Source: Scilla litardierei (lineage: Eukaryota; Streptophyta; Magnoliopsida; Asparagales; Asparagaceae). From it: a stretch of DNA of 64,000 bases. The notes beneath the pieces are model-generated. The model made no database searches. It was not told the origin of the DNA and saw nothing but the letters and a program-made list of their open reading frames with translations. Below, in pieces: positions 21,490 through 32,502 of this stretch. The DNA is taken from NCBI GenBank assembly GCA_030789695.1, contig CM061142.1, forward strand, positions 144,617,637-144,681,636, written 5' to 3'. The position numbers were made by a program, and so were the translations under genes. Position 1 is the stretch's first letter. Each line of letters opens with the position of its first letter.

Positions 21490-23093
21490 ATGGTGCTTCC
21501 AAAGAAAATGCGAGCGGGCTCTATACAATCCTACATGTATCTCGCTACATTCTATCAGGCTGATGAAGAATCCTTCGGGGAAGCCTTGTCTAGCTTTGAA
21601 GGAATGTTAGAAATGTTCCAGACGGAGTCAGACCATGCGTGGAATGACTCCACGCTATTTGATATCTTCACTAGAAGGCTAAAGGGACCCTCACGTGAGT
21701 TTTTGAAGAGGATGCAAGTGGGGAAGTTCATTGATCTACAGTTGGCAGCAGCCTTGGAGCAAATGATAGATGATGCTCGATCTACCGGTTCACTAACCGT
21801 TATGGTAAGTAAACCATATGACCAAGTATTCATCGATTTTGTTATGGCTAATGTCTCTAGCGCAGGTACTATCATAGATGGAGTGTATGCTTCACTTGAA
21901 GGTGATCATATCCACCTTTACACCATCAACACTCCACAAATAGAGACATCTGAACTGGCAAAGGAGGACACATATATGGACCTATTGAGAAACATTGTTG
22001 ACGTAGTTCGAGATTCCGGTCCATTGACAATAACGACAGGTGATCCTTTTGAGCTTGAATTTCAAAACTTTATTACTCATTGTATCTCTTCCACAGGCAC
22101 AATTGATGATGGAGTCTATGCTTTAGTTGAGGGGCACACGACCCATTTTTACACCACGGTTGAGATACATGAGCCTATAGAACCACCTTGTACCGCCTTC
22201 GCCTCCCACTGCCACCCATCTGAGTCAGAGCAGCCTATACCATCAGAGGATATTATTGAGGAGGTCATGCCTATAGTAGCAGAGCAGACCATCGAGGAGG
22301 ATGTGACTTTGGACGATGACATCTGCACACAGATGAAGCCCGAATTGTGCCCCCTCCTTTCGAGCTACCGCATCCATCCCCACCTTCTACAGAGGCTGAG
22401 CATCCCTCCGAGGACCACGCTTCCACTAATGTTGAGGACAATCCCACAAAGCTTATGGCTCCCCTTTAAGGAGATCTCTTTACTCCCTCAGCTCCTACAT
22501 TTGATTCTCCTCCCGTGTATGATGTTTTTTATGATTCAGATTTTGACGACTCATCGTGCCTTTTGCAGGATTCATGTACATACGATCAAGAGGTACGATG
22601 GGACGTATACGAAGAGGAGAGCGAGGAGTTAGCACCCATGGACGCTATTGAATATGATCAGGAGGTGCGATGGGATAAGTCTGACGATGATGAGGAGCTG
22701 CCTGATGAGACCTACACGTATATGCCCAAGCTACCTGAACAACCTAAGGCGAACAATGAGGAGTTGATCGACGTGGTATACGAGAGTGGAGATTTATTTC
22801 CAGGGAAGTGTTGTCACCCGTCTTTAATTTTAAATACTTATGTTGATGACCCTCTTTGGAATACATTTATTTTGGGGAAGAAATATCCACATCAGATTGA
22901 TGCGGCTTATCTCTTGCAGGGTACAGGTGGAGTCCTTGGAGAGGTGATGGGAGCCGCATTGCTGGAGTCTGATGGAGTCCGTGGACATACGCGCCTGGCG
23001 GAGCCACGGAAAGAGCAGTTGGAGCAGTTGTCTGCACCGGCAAAGATAATGGATCCACCTTTTGCTATAGGTGATATCAATCCAGTAGTGTAG
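21490..23093 (+). pseudogene. TR1 protein frame of unknown function, with duplicated domain
   Basis: An open frame of 380 codons starts at ATG 21490 and ends at 22632. A second frame, 22515-23093, carries the likelier continuation, because the reading becomes more protein-like in that phase from about 22320, with one TAA at 22467-22469. The gene therefore looks like one long ORF with one frameshift and one stop. Residues about 91-148 and 159-214 are a diverged duplication with the common pattern SSxGTIxDGVYAxxEG, then H and YT. The C-terminal part is acidic and repeats YDQEVRWD twice. No Gag, zinc knuckle, protease or polymerase motif is seen, and I do not recognise the family. Confidence 0.6.
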
Positions 23094-25056
23094 AAATTTT
23101 TATGCTTTCAATAAACCCGAATCCTCTCGACAGTGAGGGGATCGTATAGATTTGATTGAATAAATCACCTCTTATGAAGGCAACAAAAATTTTTACACCC
23201 CAAACCCATTATATATATTAATTGCCCACTTTATATTTTGATGTGTCACATCCTTTTTGCTCACCACCCACTAAGCATTTCTTTCAAGTGAAACCTTACT
23301 TTCTTATTTGTTTGACTTGATATCGCTTAGTGAAGCCGTGATATTTTTGATCGAGTCATTTGAATAAGATTGTTTGGTATAAGCTTGGGGGAAGGCGCTC
23401 TCATGCATCATTGCATGTGCATGTAGTTGCATTAGGATTTCATCTCATTCATTTCATCATTTTTCATTCACCCCCCTATTATTATCGTTGTTCCTCATAT
23501 TCTTCCACTATGATCACATTGAGGACAATGTGAAGTTTAAGCTTGGAGGAGTGCATTTCCATGCCATTTAGATGCATTAGTTGCATTTTTACTTTATTTT
23601 AGGGTTTTTAAAATTTTTCAAAATTTTTGCATCATCTTTTTTATTTTTCCATCTTATTTTCCTTTTATGTGTGTTCATGCATCATATTGTGTGCTTGATT
23701 TTCTTTTCTTTCCCCTGTTTTATTTTTATTTCTTTATTTTCCTTTTCTCGTCTTCCGCTAGATGAGTTTTGTATGATGATATCTCTTATTGCTTTACCAA
23801 CCATCACGTTGCTTATTATTCCTTGCCATGCTACTTAGAGTATTCCATAGTCTTGCTATTCACATGTGCTTGCAAATCTATTTCTTTTGATGATTCCTCT
23901 ACATGAATGCATGATATTAATTGAAACTAAATGTATGGATTAGTGTTTAGTATGCTTTTGTTGGAAATACACCAAGATTCATGCATCATTAGTATATCTG
24001 AAGCATCAGTTTTATTGTCTTATTCACCTTCTATTACATGCCTGATATGGTGGTAAACTTTACTGCTTGACTTCACTATTTATTGAAATGATTGAGAATA
24101 TCCATGCTTACATATGAGTTTTAGTTGAAGTATTATTTTATTGAACCGTTGGTGCAAATCTTATAGTGAACCGAGTGTTACATTATTTCTTTCTCCACAT
24201 ATATCTTTTTATTCTCTACATGTCACTTGAGTTCACCTCCTAAAGCTACTTATACCGCATCTATTTCCCAAAAATCCCCACAAACGAAACATTTAGCTCC
24301 AAAAAGTCCAAAAAGCCAAAAAGGAGCCAAAATCCAAAAATACAAATCATATAGCTCCTACAAAAATCCAAAAAGAAAAATGAGAAACAAAGCCCAAAAG
24401 AAAAAAATATATTTCTCTATCTCAATATTGGAGCCACAAAATACTTGGGAAAACCAAGGCAAAAATCCCATTTTTCACTACTTTATTCCTTTAGATGTGA
24501 TGCCCCAAGCTAAGCTTAGGGGGGTGAATTCATTTGACCAAATGAGTGAGTATGACCTTAGAGTGGAGACGTGCATAAATGGGGATATTCAATAATGCTT
24601 AGACTTTGCAAAATATATTAGATATGGAGATTTTTCATGATTTGAAATAAATATGTGAATGCCATGTCTCTTATTCCATTCTCTATTGCATGCTTGGTGT
24701 GATTCTTATATGCTTCAGTTATAACTCTTGATTGAAATGTGCATTGCCAACATTTGTATATTAAATCCTATGAAATGCGTGCCGTGGATATGAATTGATT
24801 GTATGAATTTAGAGAATCCCTTTTGTTGTTCTTAAAAACTTGTAAGTACCATGTTTATGTAAGATATGAAATCCTTATAGCATGTGATTTGTATTTTCCA
24901 AGTTATCGTGATGTGTAGCTTATGGCTTGAGACCCGAGAGAAGAATCTAGCGACCCCTTCCACCTCGTGTTCTTTCTTTTTTATTTCATTTTCTTTATTA
25001 TTCATCTCCCGAGTTCGTCTCTTTACTCATCTTCCTCGAGGACAAGTAAGAGGTAA
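23094..25056 (+). other. TR1 non-coding 3' interior
   Basis: This region is T-rich with poly-CCAAAA low-complexity sequence (24240-24430). Polypurine-like tracts are repeated: AAGCTTGGGGGAA near 23384, AAGCTTGGAGGA at 23539 and AAGCTTAGGGGGG near 24515. An 8-bp hairpin with loop AGGA lies at 23514-23533. No convincing ORF is present. The architecture resembles the 3' interior of TR2. Confidence 0.7.
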
Positions 25057-25069
25057 GCTTGGGAGATTT
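25057..25069 (+). other. TR1 polypurine tract
   Basis: GCTTGGGAGATTT abuts the 3' LTR start at 25070. A degenerate AGGA-loop hairpin lies just upstream (25031-25050). Confidence 0.8.
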
Positions 25070-27211
25070 TGATCACTCCATATTTTACACCTTTTTTCTG
25101 CATATTTGCATGCCATTTCAGTTGCTCATATTGCGATTTTCACGAGTATTCGACGATATTGCGTTACTTTTCACTATTTCTTGTTTTTGTCGGATTTCAG
25201 GAAATATGGAGCGATCGGGAGCAAAAATGAGCTTAAGGGACTTGCACCCGCTCCGGCGCGCCACCAAAGGCTCTTTTGAGGGCTATTCGGCGATGGGAGA
25301 CGGGTGGAAGAAGAAGGAACTCCATAGGAGCGACGAGGAGGAGAAACGGAGAAGATTGGGCATTTACAGCATGCCACTCGGCCGAGTGGAGCACTCGCTC
25401 GGCCGAGCAAGAAGACCACTCGGCCGACCCGACCGGACACGCTCCAACAGAAGGAATTGGGCGTGCACTCGGCCGAGGGACGATATCCCACTCGGCCGAG
25501 TATGAAGATCGCATCGTCCGAGTGGCATGGAAAATCCACCATCAAAAAAGGCCGACTTACTGGAAATGTATAGGCTTTTGACGGTTCTGACTCGGCCGAG
25601 CAAGAAATGCCCCCCGGCTGAGTAAGTAAAGCCACTCGACCGAGCAAGAAATGCCCCCCGGCCGAGTAAGTAAAGCCATTCGGCCGAGTCACCTCCGAAG
25701 ACAGACCCCCCAAGACCCCCGACTTACTGGAATTTTACAGGGTCTATCACTCGGCCGAGTAGAGAAGCCCACTCGACCGAGTAGAGAAGTCCACTCGGCC
25801 GAGTGATGCCGAGGACACGCAACGCCCAGATTTTCAGACAGCCTCCCACTCTTTTGAAATCTTCTATCATTTCAGCAATCAAAGTATTTTTCTCATTTTT
25901 TTATGGATAGTAGACTTCTTGACGGTTCCAATGCTGCCAAGAACGCGCCAATCAAAGGTCGGATGAAATCTGGAGAATTTCTGCAAGTTGACGCTGCAGT
26001 GCTGGAATTTCCACTCGGCCGAGTCGTAACTTGCCCAGATTTCTGGGCACGCGCAGATTCAGTTTTTGGCCCGAATTTCAGGGGCTTTTTAGGCAGTTTT
26101 GCTAGGGTTTTGGGGGGGATATATAAGGGTTTTGTAGCCACCATTAGAGAGGATCCCCATTATGTCTTCTTAGGGTTCCAAGATGTTTTCTTATTGATTA
26201 TTTTAAAGGTTAGGCCATCCCCTAGGCCCCCTCTTGGATCAAAAAGCTTGTATTTGGATTGGAATTCTTCATCAAAGCTAAGTATCTTTGTTCTTATTCT
26301 TTGAATCTTTGATTTGATATCTTTTTGTATGCAAGCTATGGTTTTTATTGATTCTTATATCCTTATTGTTATGCTTGAGTAGATTGGTTGTTCTAGGGCA
26401 TGGGGATGAACCCTACGGATCTAATTTCAGACTTGTGATGAATGAATTTCCAAATTGCTAGAATTGCTAGGAGGTTAGGTTGTGATTGATTTATTACGGA
26501 TAGCTAGGAATTTCCATCGATTGGGGTTTGCAAGAGATTGGATTCTAATCGATGGGAAGGCCTAGATATTCGATTTAGGTTTACAATTAGGTTTCTCTAG
26601 ATTTGGTTTGCAAGAGATTGGACCAAAGCTAGGATTTTTAATTGTAAATCTATACCCATATTCGTTTGTAAGAGATTGGACGAATACGAACTATCACAAC
26701 CTAGATCGTAACTCGAGTTTGCACGAGAGTGGGCTCGAGGAGCGATTGAACGATGACGTCGATCTTCATGCTAGTGGCTTAGGTTAAGGTTTGCAAGAGA
26801 TTGGGCTCTAATCTAGGTTGCTATAGACTGGCAATAGCGCGAGAGCGTGAGCTTGGTTCTATATTCAGTTACGACTAGTTCACCTCAATGCAAGTCTAGT
26901 AATATTGAGATTCACTATTTACAATGATGTATGATGGTCCGTAGTGGGGATTCCCTAGCCCTAGACACTTTTATTATATTGTATTTGAATCGACATTTGA
27001 CCGATTTCTCTATCTCCGACACCGACATCCATCACCATTGCCATTACATCATACCATAGCCATCTCCACCAATAAAACATTCGTAGTCAAACCAACCTAG
27101 GATAGATTGGAGCCAACACCACCTCCTCGTGTTCGATACCCGCGTGCCACTGCGCCGTGCGCTTGCGGTAAAACTACAATCGTTCTCTGGGTGTATATCC
27201 GGGGCCGATCA
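25070..27211 (+). repeat. TR1 3' LTR
   Basis: This matches the 5' LTR closely. An extra unit of about 46 bp bearing the CGGCCG-type motif lies near 25635, and about 23 bp are missing near 26025. The five-hairpin array recurs at about 26515-26835. In its first hairpin the arms read CCATCGATT and AATCGATGG, pairing better than in the 5' LTR. The LTR is followed by TACGT. Confidence 0.9.
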
Positions 27212-27700
27212 TACGTCAGGTGTGGAGCCGGAGTACGTTGATGAGGCAGAGCTACCAGAGGATGTAGAGCCGGAGTACGTTGATGAGGCAGAGCTACCAG
27301 AGGATGTAGAGCCGGAGGACGTCGATCTTGAGTACGTGCCCGTGGAGGACCAGAGCTAGAGGTCTTTGCGTTGTCGATCCAGATGTCTCACTGCAGTTTA
27401 GCTGTGTGCGTAGCACCATTTACTTTCTGTCTAGGTTGGGTGCCTGCACCAGTAGTTTACCTTTCAGTTGTTGTAGCCGTGTCAGGATTTTGTTTGACTC
27501 TCAGTACTCTGGATGAATATTTTGGAATAAAATGAATGTTTCCTTTTAGTAATTTTGTTGATCTGTACTAACCTGCTGGGACATGTTCCTTCATCTTGGA
27601 GTACCACACAGATGCTTATTGGGTCCAAGCTTCACAGCTCTGGCCTAAGCGGGCCTTAGTCACTCTTCGCCTCCGAAGTTTTGGGAAGCGGGGCGTGACA
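27212..27700 (+). repeat. chromovirus 5' LTR, second part
   Basis: The LTR resumes after TR1 with the acidic frame (27223-27359, with a 42-bp in-frame duplication) and ends GGGGCGTGACA at 27700. It is equivalent to 44265-44710. The stretch 27701-27827 is leader-like, without a recognisable primer site. Confidence 0.88.
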
Positions 27701-27827
27701 GGTTTTAGTGGTGGCTCATGCAGGTCCCATCCTTTCTGCTTGTTCGGAACAATAGAAGTATTGACTTTAATTTTTATTATCATCCAGTAAATTGTACGAG
27801 GCTAATTTATGTCTTTCTGTCAATAGG

Positions 27828-28974
27828 ATGGCTGGACGACGTGTCACCCGATCTGGGAGCTCAGGCGATGGAGTTCTGGAAGACCAGGGTGGAGAGTTCC
27901 GCCAGTTTCTGGGCGTGAAGAGAGAGATGATGGACGTACAACACCAGTTGGTTCAGCAGTCCCACCGTGCTGCCCAGGCTCCTCCAGTTGCACCACCACC
28001 GCCTCCGCCTGCCCCTCGAGCTGCTCCAGGAGTGAAGCATTTCAGTGACCTTCAGCCGAAGACATTTGCTGGGAAGGAAGGATCGTTGGGTGCTGATGAG
28101 TGGATTCGGAGTACTGACGAGAAGCTGATTGCTGCGAAGATTCCTGATGATACCCGAGTTAAGATAGCGAAGATGCAGCTGACTGAGAATGCTAGGAACT
28201 GGTGGCGCATTAAGGATAGGTGCCTGCAGAAGCCAGTGGAGTGGAGGAATTTCTGGTCGATGTTCAAGGAGAAATATTTTCCCAAGGCTGCAAAGAGGGA
28301 GCTGTTGAGCAGATTTGTAGATCTGAAGCAGGGGGATATGACCATCGATGCGTATGAGGCGGAGTTCGAGATGCTGAGTTGTTTTGCCCCACATATGGTG
28401 AGGAAGGAGGAGAAACGAGCTGACCGGTTTCGTCAGGGACCGCGTCTGAAGATTCAGGCTTCTATGTCTTCGGCGGATTTCTTGACTATGGGAGCTGTGC
28501 TGAATGCCGCGAGGAACCATGATACCATATCACGTCTACCTGACCCTCTAGCTGATAGAGGGAAGCGTCCCATGTAGCAGTACCGGCTACCTGCTAGGCC
28601 GGCGATGAGACCGGTTCAGACAGTGCCTTTCAAGAGGCCTGAAGCACCCATGCAGAGTCAGAACAAGGGGCCATGCCACTTCTACGGTAAGCCAAGTCAT
28701 GTTCAGGACAATTGTAGGAGGAAGATGGGATTGTGCTTGGTGTGTGGAGATGCTTCGCACGCAGCTAAGGATTGTCTGAGTGCACGTCATGCCATAATCG
28801 GAGCACCAACCCCGCTACAGAGTAGAGCGCCTGCCCCGGTTCAGAGAGGAGCTACTGTCCATGGACCACCCTTGGCGCCACAGAGGCAGATGTTTCAGCG
28901 GGCAGTGCAACCCCAGAGGCCGGCTTACACCATGACAGCTGTTGAGACTGAGGACCTGGATGGAGTTATTGCAG
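27828..28974 (+). pseudogene. gag: chromovirus gag, disrupted
   Basis: The start chosen is ATG 27828 (MAGRRVTRSGSS). The Ty3-type Gag domain follows (FAGKEGSLGADEWIRSTDEK, NWWRIKDRCL, FKEKYFPKAAK, FVDLKQGDMTIDAYEAEF). A TAG at 28575 interrupts the frame and the same phase continues. Of two zinc knuckles, the first has lost its second Cys (CHFYGKPSHVQDNC) and the second is intact (CLVCGDASHAAKDC). The frame leads into a putative intron at 28975. Gag would form the RNA-packaging particle. Confidence 0.85.
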
Positions 28975-29088
28975 GTATACTTCAGATCTAGCCTTTCATT
29001 TCACAGTTTAGATCTTATTGTTAGCTTTGTTGTGTTTGCCTTGTTTGCTAGAATAGTGTTGTTTGACCTTAGTCCCTTTATATCTTAG
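28975..29088 (+). other. putative spliceosomal intron 1 in the chromovirus
   Basis: These 114 bp begin GTATAC and end TATCTTAG, are T-rich and contain an in-frame TAG. Joining the flanks restores a Gly codon at the usual Gag-protease boundary, so the reading passes from DGVIA to GTILVF without loss. Confidence 0.6.
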
Positions 29089-30867
29089 GCACCATTCTAG
29101 TGTTCTCTCACCCAGCCTTGGCCTTGTTCTACTCCGATGCATCCATGTGCATCTTATCCCGGAGATTTGTAACAAGGCACTCTATTCCCACCCATACACT
29201 TCCTATGTGTTGGGACATCACCACAGGGAACGGAGTGGTGACTGTGAACTTGGGTTATCGATCGATCCCACTGGTGATCAGTGGACACGAATTATTTGCA
29301 GACTTCATAGTCCATGACCTGTCGCATTTCGATGTCGTTCTTGGCATCGATTGGCTGGGAGACTTCCATGCATCGATCGAATGCCACAGCAAGAGGGTGG
29401 TATTCAGGATCCCAGGCCATCCAGAGTTCGAGTTCCGTAGCAGAGATGAGTCACTTGGGCCCATCAGATTCCGGGCCAAGCCGGAGGTGCCGATTGTCGT
29501 AGCCATGCAGATGGAGATCGACCGAACAGCAGTCGTCAGAGACTTCGACGACATCTTTCCGGAGGATATCTCAGGCTTGCCACGCGACCGAGCTCTAGAA
29601 TTTGGTATTGATCTTATGCCGGGAGCGCAACCGATATCGATGGCGTCGTACCAGATGGATCCCGCTGAGCTTAAGGAGCTACAGAAGCAATTAGATGAGT
29701 TGCTACAGAAGGGTTTCATCCACCCTAGTGTGTCACCATGGAGTGCACCAGTCTTGCTTGTGAAGAAGAAGGATGAGTCTCGCAGGATGTGCGTGGACTA
29801 TCGAGGACTGAATGCTGTCACAGTGAAGAATAAGTATCCACTGCCACGTATCGATGACATCTTTGACCATCTAGGAGGTTCGAGAGTTTTCTCGAAGTTA
29901 GACTTGAGGTGCGGGTACCATCAACTGAAGGTGAAGAAAGATGATATTCCGAAGCCAGCCTTCCGGACGAAGTACGAACATTATGAGTTCGTGGTTATGC
30001 CTTTTGGCGAAACCAATGCTCCAGTTGTGTTCATGAATTTAATGAACTTGATTTTCTATGATTTCTTGGATAAGTTTGTCGTTATCTTTATAGACGACAT
30101 CCTTATTTACTCGAAGTCTGAGGAGGAGCACAACTGTCATCTGAGGATAGTGCTGGAGACACTATGGCGACATAAGTTAAAGGCCAAGTATAGTAAGTGC
30201 GAATTCTGGCTGGACAGAGTCGCGTTTCTAGGACACGTGGTGTCCGATGATGACATATTTGTAGATCTGGAGAAGGTCAGAGCAGTCAGAGATTGGCCGA
30301 CTCTGCAGTCAACGTCTGAAATCAGGAGCTTCCTTGGTTTAGCAGGCTATTATCGACGGTTCATCAAGGATTTCTCGAAGATTACAGAGCCGATGACGAA
30401 GCTGACGAGGAAGGATGTGGAGTTCCCGTGGTCAGATGCGTGTGAGGAGGCCTTCAGTATCTTGAAGGCGAGATTTACCACAGCACCGGTTTTGGCAGTA
30501 CCGGCTCGGAGCAGAGGCTTCTAGGTATATTGTGATGCATCAGGGAGGGGCCTAGGATGCGTCTTGCATCAGCATGGCCACGTGGTCATGTACGACTCTC
30601 GTCAGTTGAGGACTCATGAAAAGAATTACCCGACGCACGATCTGGAGTTGGCAGCGGTGATATTTGCACTGAAGATCTGGAGGCACTTCTTGCTAAGTGA
30701 GAGCGTGAATATTTTCACCGATCACAAGAGCTTGAAGTACATCTTTATGTAGAAGGAGCTCAACATGCGTCAGAGAAGATGGTTAGAACTCATGGCTGAC
30801 TATGAGATAGACTTGTAGTATCACCCTGGGAAGGTGAACGTAGTGCCTGCGGCGTTGAGTGGGCTTC
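29089..30867 (+). pseudogene. pol: chromovirus protease, reverse transcriptase and RNase H
   Basis: The protease active site reads LFYSDAS where Asp-Ser/Thr-Gly is expected, so both the catalytic Asp and the Gly are lost. RT is otherwise well kept to 30524: [41 protein letters not shown], the catalytic FIDDILIYS near 30090, and GYYRRFI. RNase H follows with VYCDASG, ASRQL-like [21 protein letters not shown] and [12 protein letters not shown] stops lie at 30522, 30750 and about 30816. TR2 interrupts the frame at 30868 after the target site GCTTC, and the reading continues in phase at 40117. Confidence 0.88.
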
Positions 30868-32479
30868 TGACGTGCGTTTATATTTCATATATTTACACGT
30901 GTTTTCTTCCATGTTTTCCCGTATTTACCGCCGTCTTTTATTCGTTTTCTCGTGTTTTCTTGTATTTTCTTGTTTTCTTTCACTTTTCCGTATTTTCCGT
31001 GTTTTGCAGGAGTTTGCTGGCATTTGGGACGCAAAATGATGATATCATGTGTCCCCGGAACAACGGGAGGAGTCACGCGTGATCCAGGGGGTCAAACGAC
31101 GAAGATTACATCTTTCAGCCCCTCACCCGGTCGGTTGGTCATCTCCAACCGATCGGGTGATGCACGCGTGCACCACCCGGACGCAGATTGGAGCCCCCGA
31201 GAAGTCACCCGGTCGGTTCAGTGACCGGGTCAAAAGCTCAAAGTCTCTGGAATTCGAACCTCAATTTCCAACCGATCGGGTGACCTTCACCCGATCGGTT
31301 CACCTGTAGCTGAATTTCAACGGCCAAGACTCGAAGCTCCAACCGGTCTCCTCACCCGGCCCGCACCAAGATACAACCGGTCGGCACCAAGATCCAACCA
31401 ACCGCACCAAGATCCAACCGACCGGTTCATACTGACCGGGTGAAACCCCTGCTTCACGTGGTAATTTTGTGAAGCGGCTCACCCGACCGATTGACTTGTC
31501 AACCGATCGGGTGATGTCGTTTTCTATAAATAGAACCCTAGGTTTCCCAGATTCGGGAGTTGGTTATTTTTTACTGTTTTCTTCATTTTGTGACGGCTGT
31601 AATTTTCTTGTTTTTGTAATTTTTCGGATATTTGTAAAACTTTAGTATTATCTTAATTGCTCTACTACCTTCGCATTCTTATCGTCTGATTATGATTTTA
31701 ACGGTTCATTTTCGTTTAGATCGCTTTTTAATGAATATTTGTGAGTAGTTCCCAAATCTGGGATTTTGGCGGAAACCCCTTCGGGGGCTCTTCCTGATGC
31801 ATCCATAGGGTTAGGAAATCGATAGGGATTAGTAATCTAACGGTTACGCGGGGTGTTTTATTGTCATCGGCGGGAAAAAGACCGCCTTTGACCGTTGGGC
31901 CAAGGGGGAATAAACTTGGTGGTTGACTCCCTAGCCATAGCTCACGCCCTTAGTGTAGACGCCGAATCCTAGCGCGCGGGAGCGGCAGGATGAGGCGTTG
32001 GGAGTTATCGTTGCGAGCTTAGTGCTCCCGAAATCGATCAGTGTTAATGGACACGGGAGTGCCCACTGATCGAACCCGGGAAGTCCGGTGTATCATCCTG
32101 GGCACCGACCGGAATATCGGGCCCATGGGATGCCGGTACCACTTTCAGAGGCAACGTCTCACCATTAGACCCTAATTCCGATCGCCATCCTACCCGTAGG
32201 CCGTATCGGCGAGAGTCGCTCGTTGGAGTGGAAACCAAAGTCCCGGGTTTATTTTCTTATTGTTCATACCTTGCATTCCTTTACCATGACAACCCATCAA
32301 CCGATCTGGGCTAGCTCGCCCATGGGGTGATTTCGGTCCTCCTTGATAGAAGCACATCCTAGCATCCCTGTGTTCGACCCCCAAGCCACACTACAACACC
32401 GTGCGCTTACGGTTACAAATATATAAACCCTCACGCGGGTCTCCCGGCCATTTGCAGCTCGGAAACCGGGGGCACGTCA
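30868..32479 (+). repeat. TR2 5' LTR
   Basis: CCGATCGG-type palindromes fill 31118-31515, including a perfect 14-bp inverted repeat at 31270-31300. A TATA-like CTATAAATAG lies at 31524. The downstream part (31740-32480) has many long stems, for example 10-bp arms at 32034-32073 and a CCCC-TTCG-GGGG hairpin near 31776. The LTR ends CACGTCA. Confidence 0.9.
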
Positions 32480-32485
32480 AGTTTA

Positions 32486-32502
32486 TGGCGCCGTTGCCGG
32501 GG
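32486..32502 (+). other. TR2 primer-binding site (tRNA-Asp)
   Basis: TGGCGCCGTTGCCGGGG starts 7 bp after the LTR and is the perfect complement of the 3' end of plant tRNA-Asp(GTC), typical of Athila/Tat elements. Confidence 0.9.

Larger units (their letters stand above)
19158..27211 (+). mobile_element. TR1: non-autonomous LTR retrotransposon, Athila/Tat-type
   Basis: LTRs of 2120 and 2142 bp (TGATCACTCC...CCGATCA) are flanked by a perfect target duplication TACGT (19153-19157, 27212-27216). The primer site resembles the tRNA-Asp site of Athila/Tat elements, and a polypurine tract abuts the 3' LTR. The 3.8-kb interior has no RT, integrase, protease or CCHC finger. It has instead an unfamiliar protein frame (21490-23093) and a long non-coding 3' part. 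It presumably moved with enzymes supplied by a relative. The LTRs differ by roughly 1% in the first 400 bp, plus two indels. Confidence 0.9.

Noticed and set aside
27701..27827. A possible 5'-leader intron or primer site before chromovirus gag
   Set aside because: CAGGTCCC...CAATAG could be read as splice sites, but there is no coding frame to test it and the donor is weak. No sequence resembling a tRNA 3'-end complement was found.
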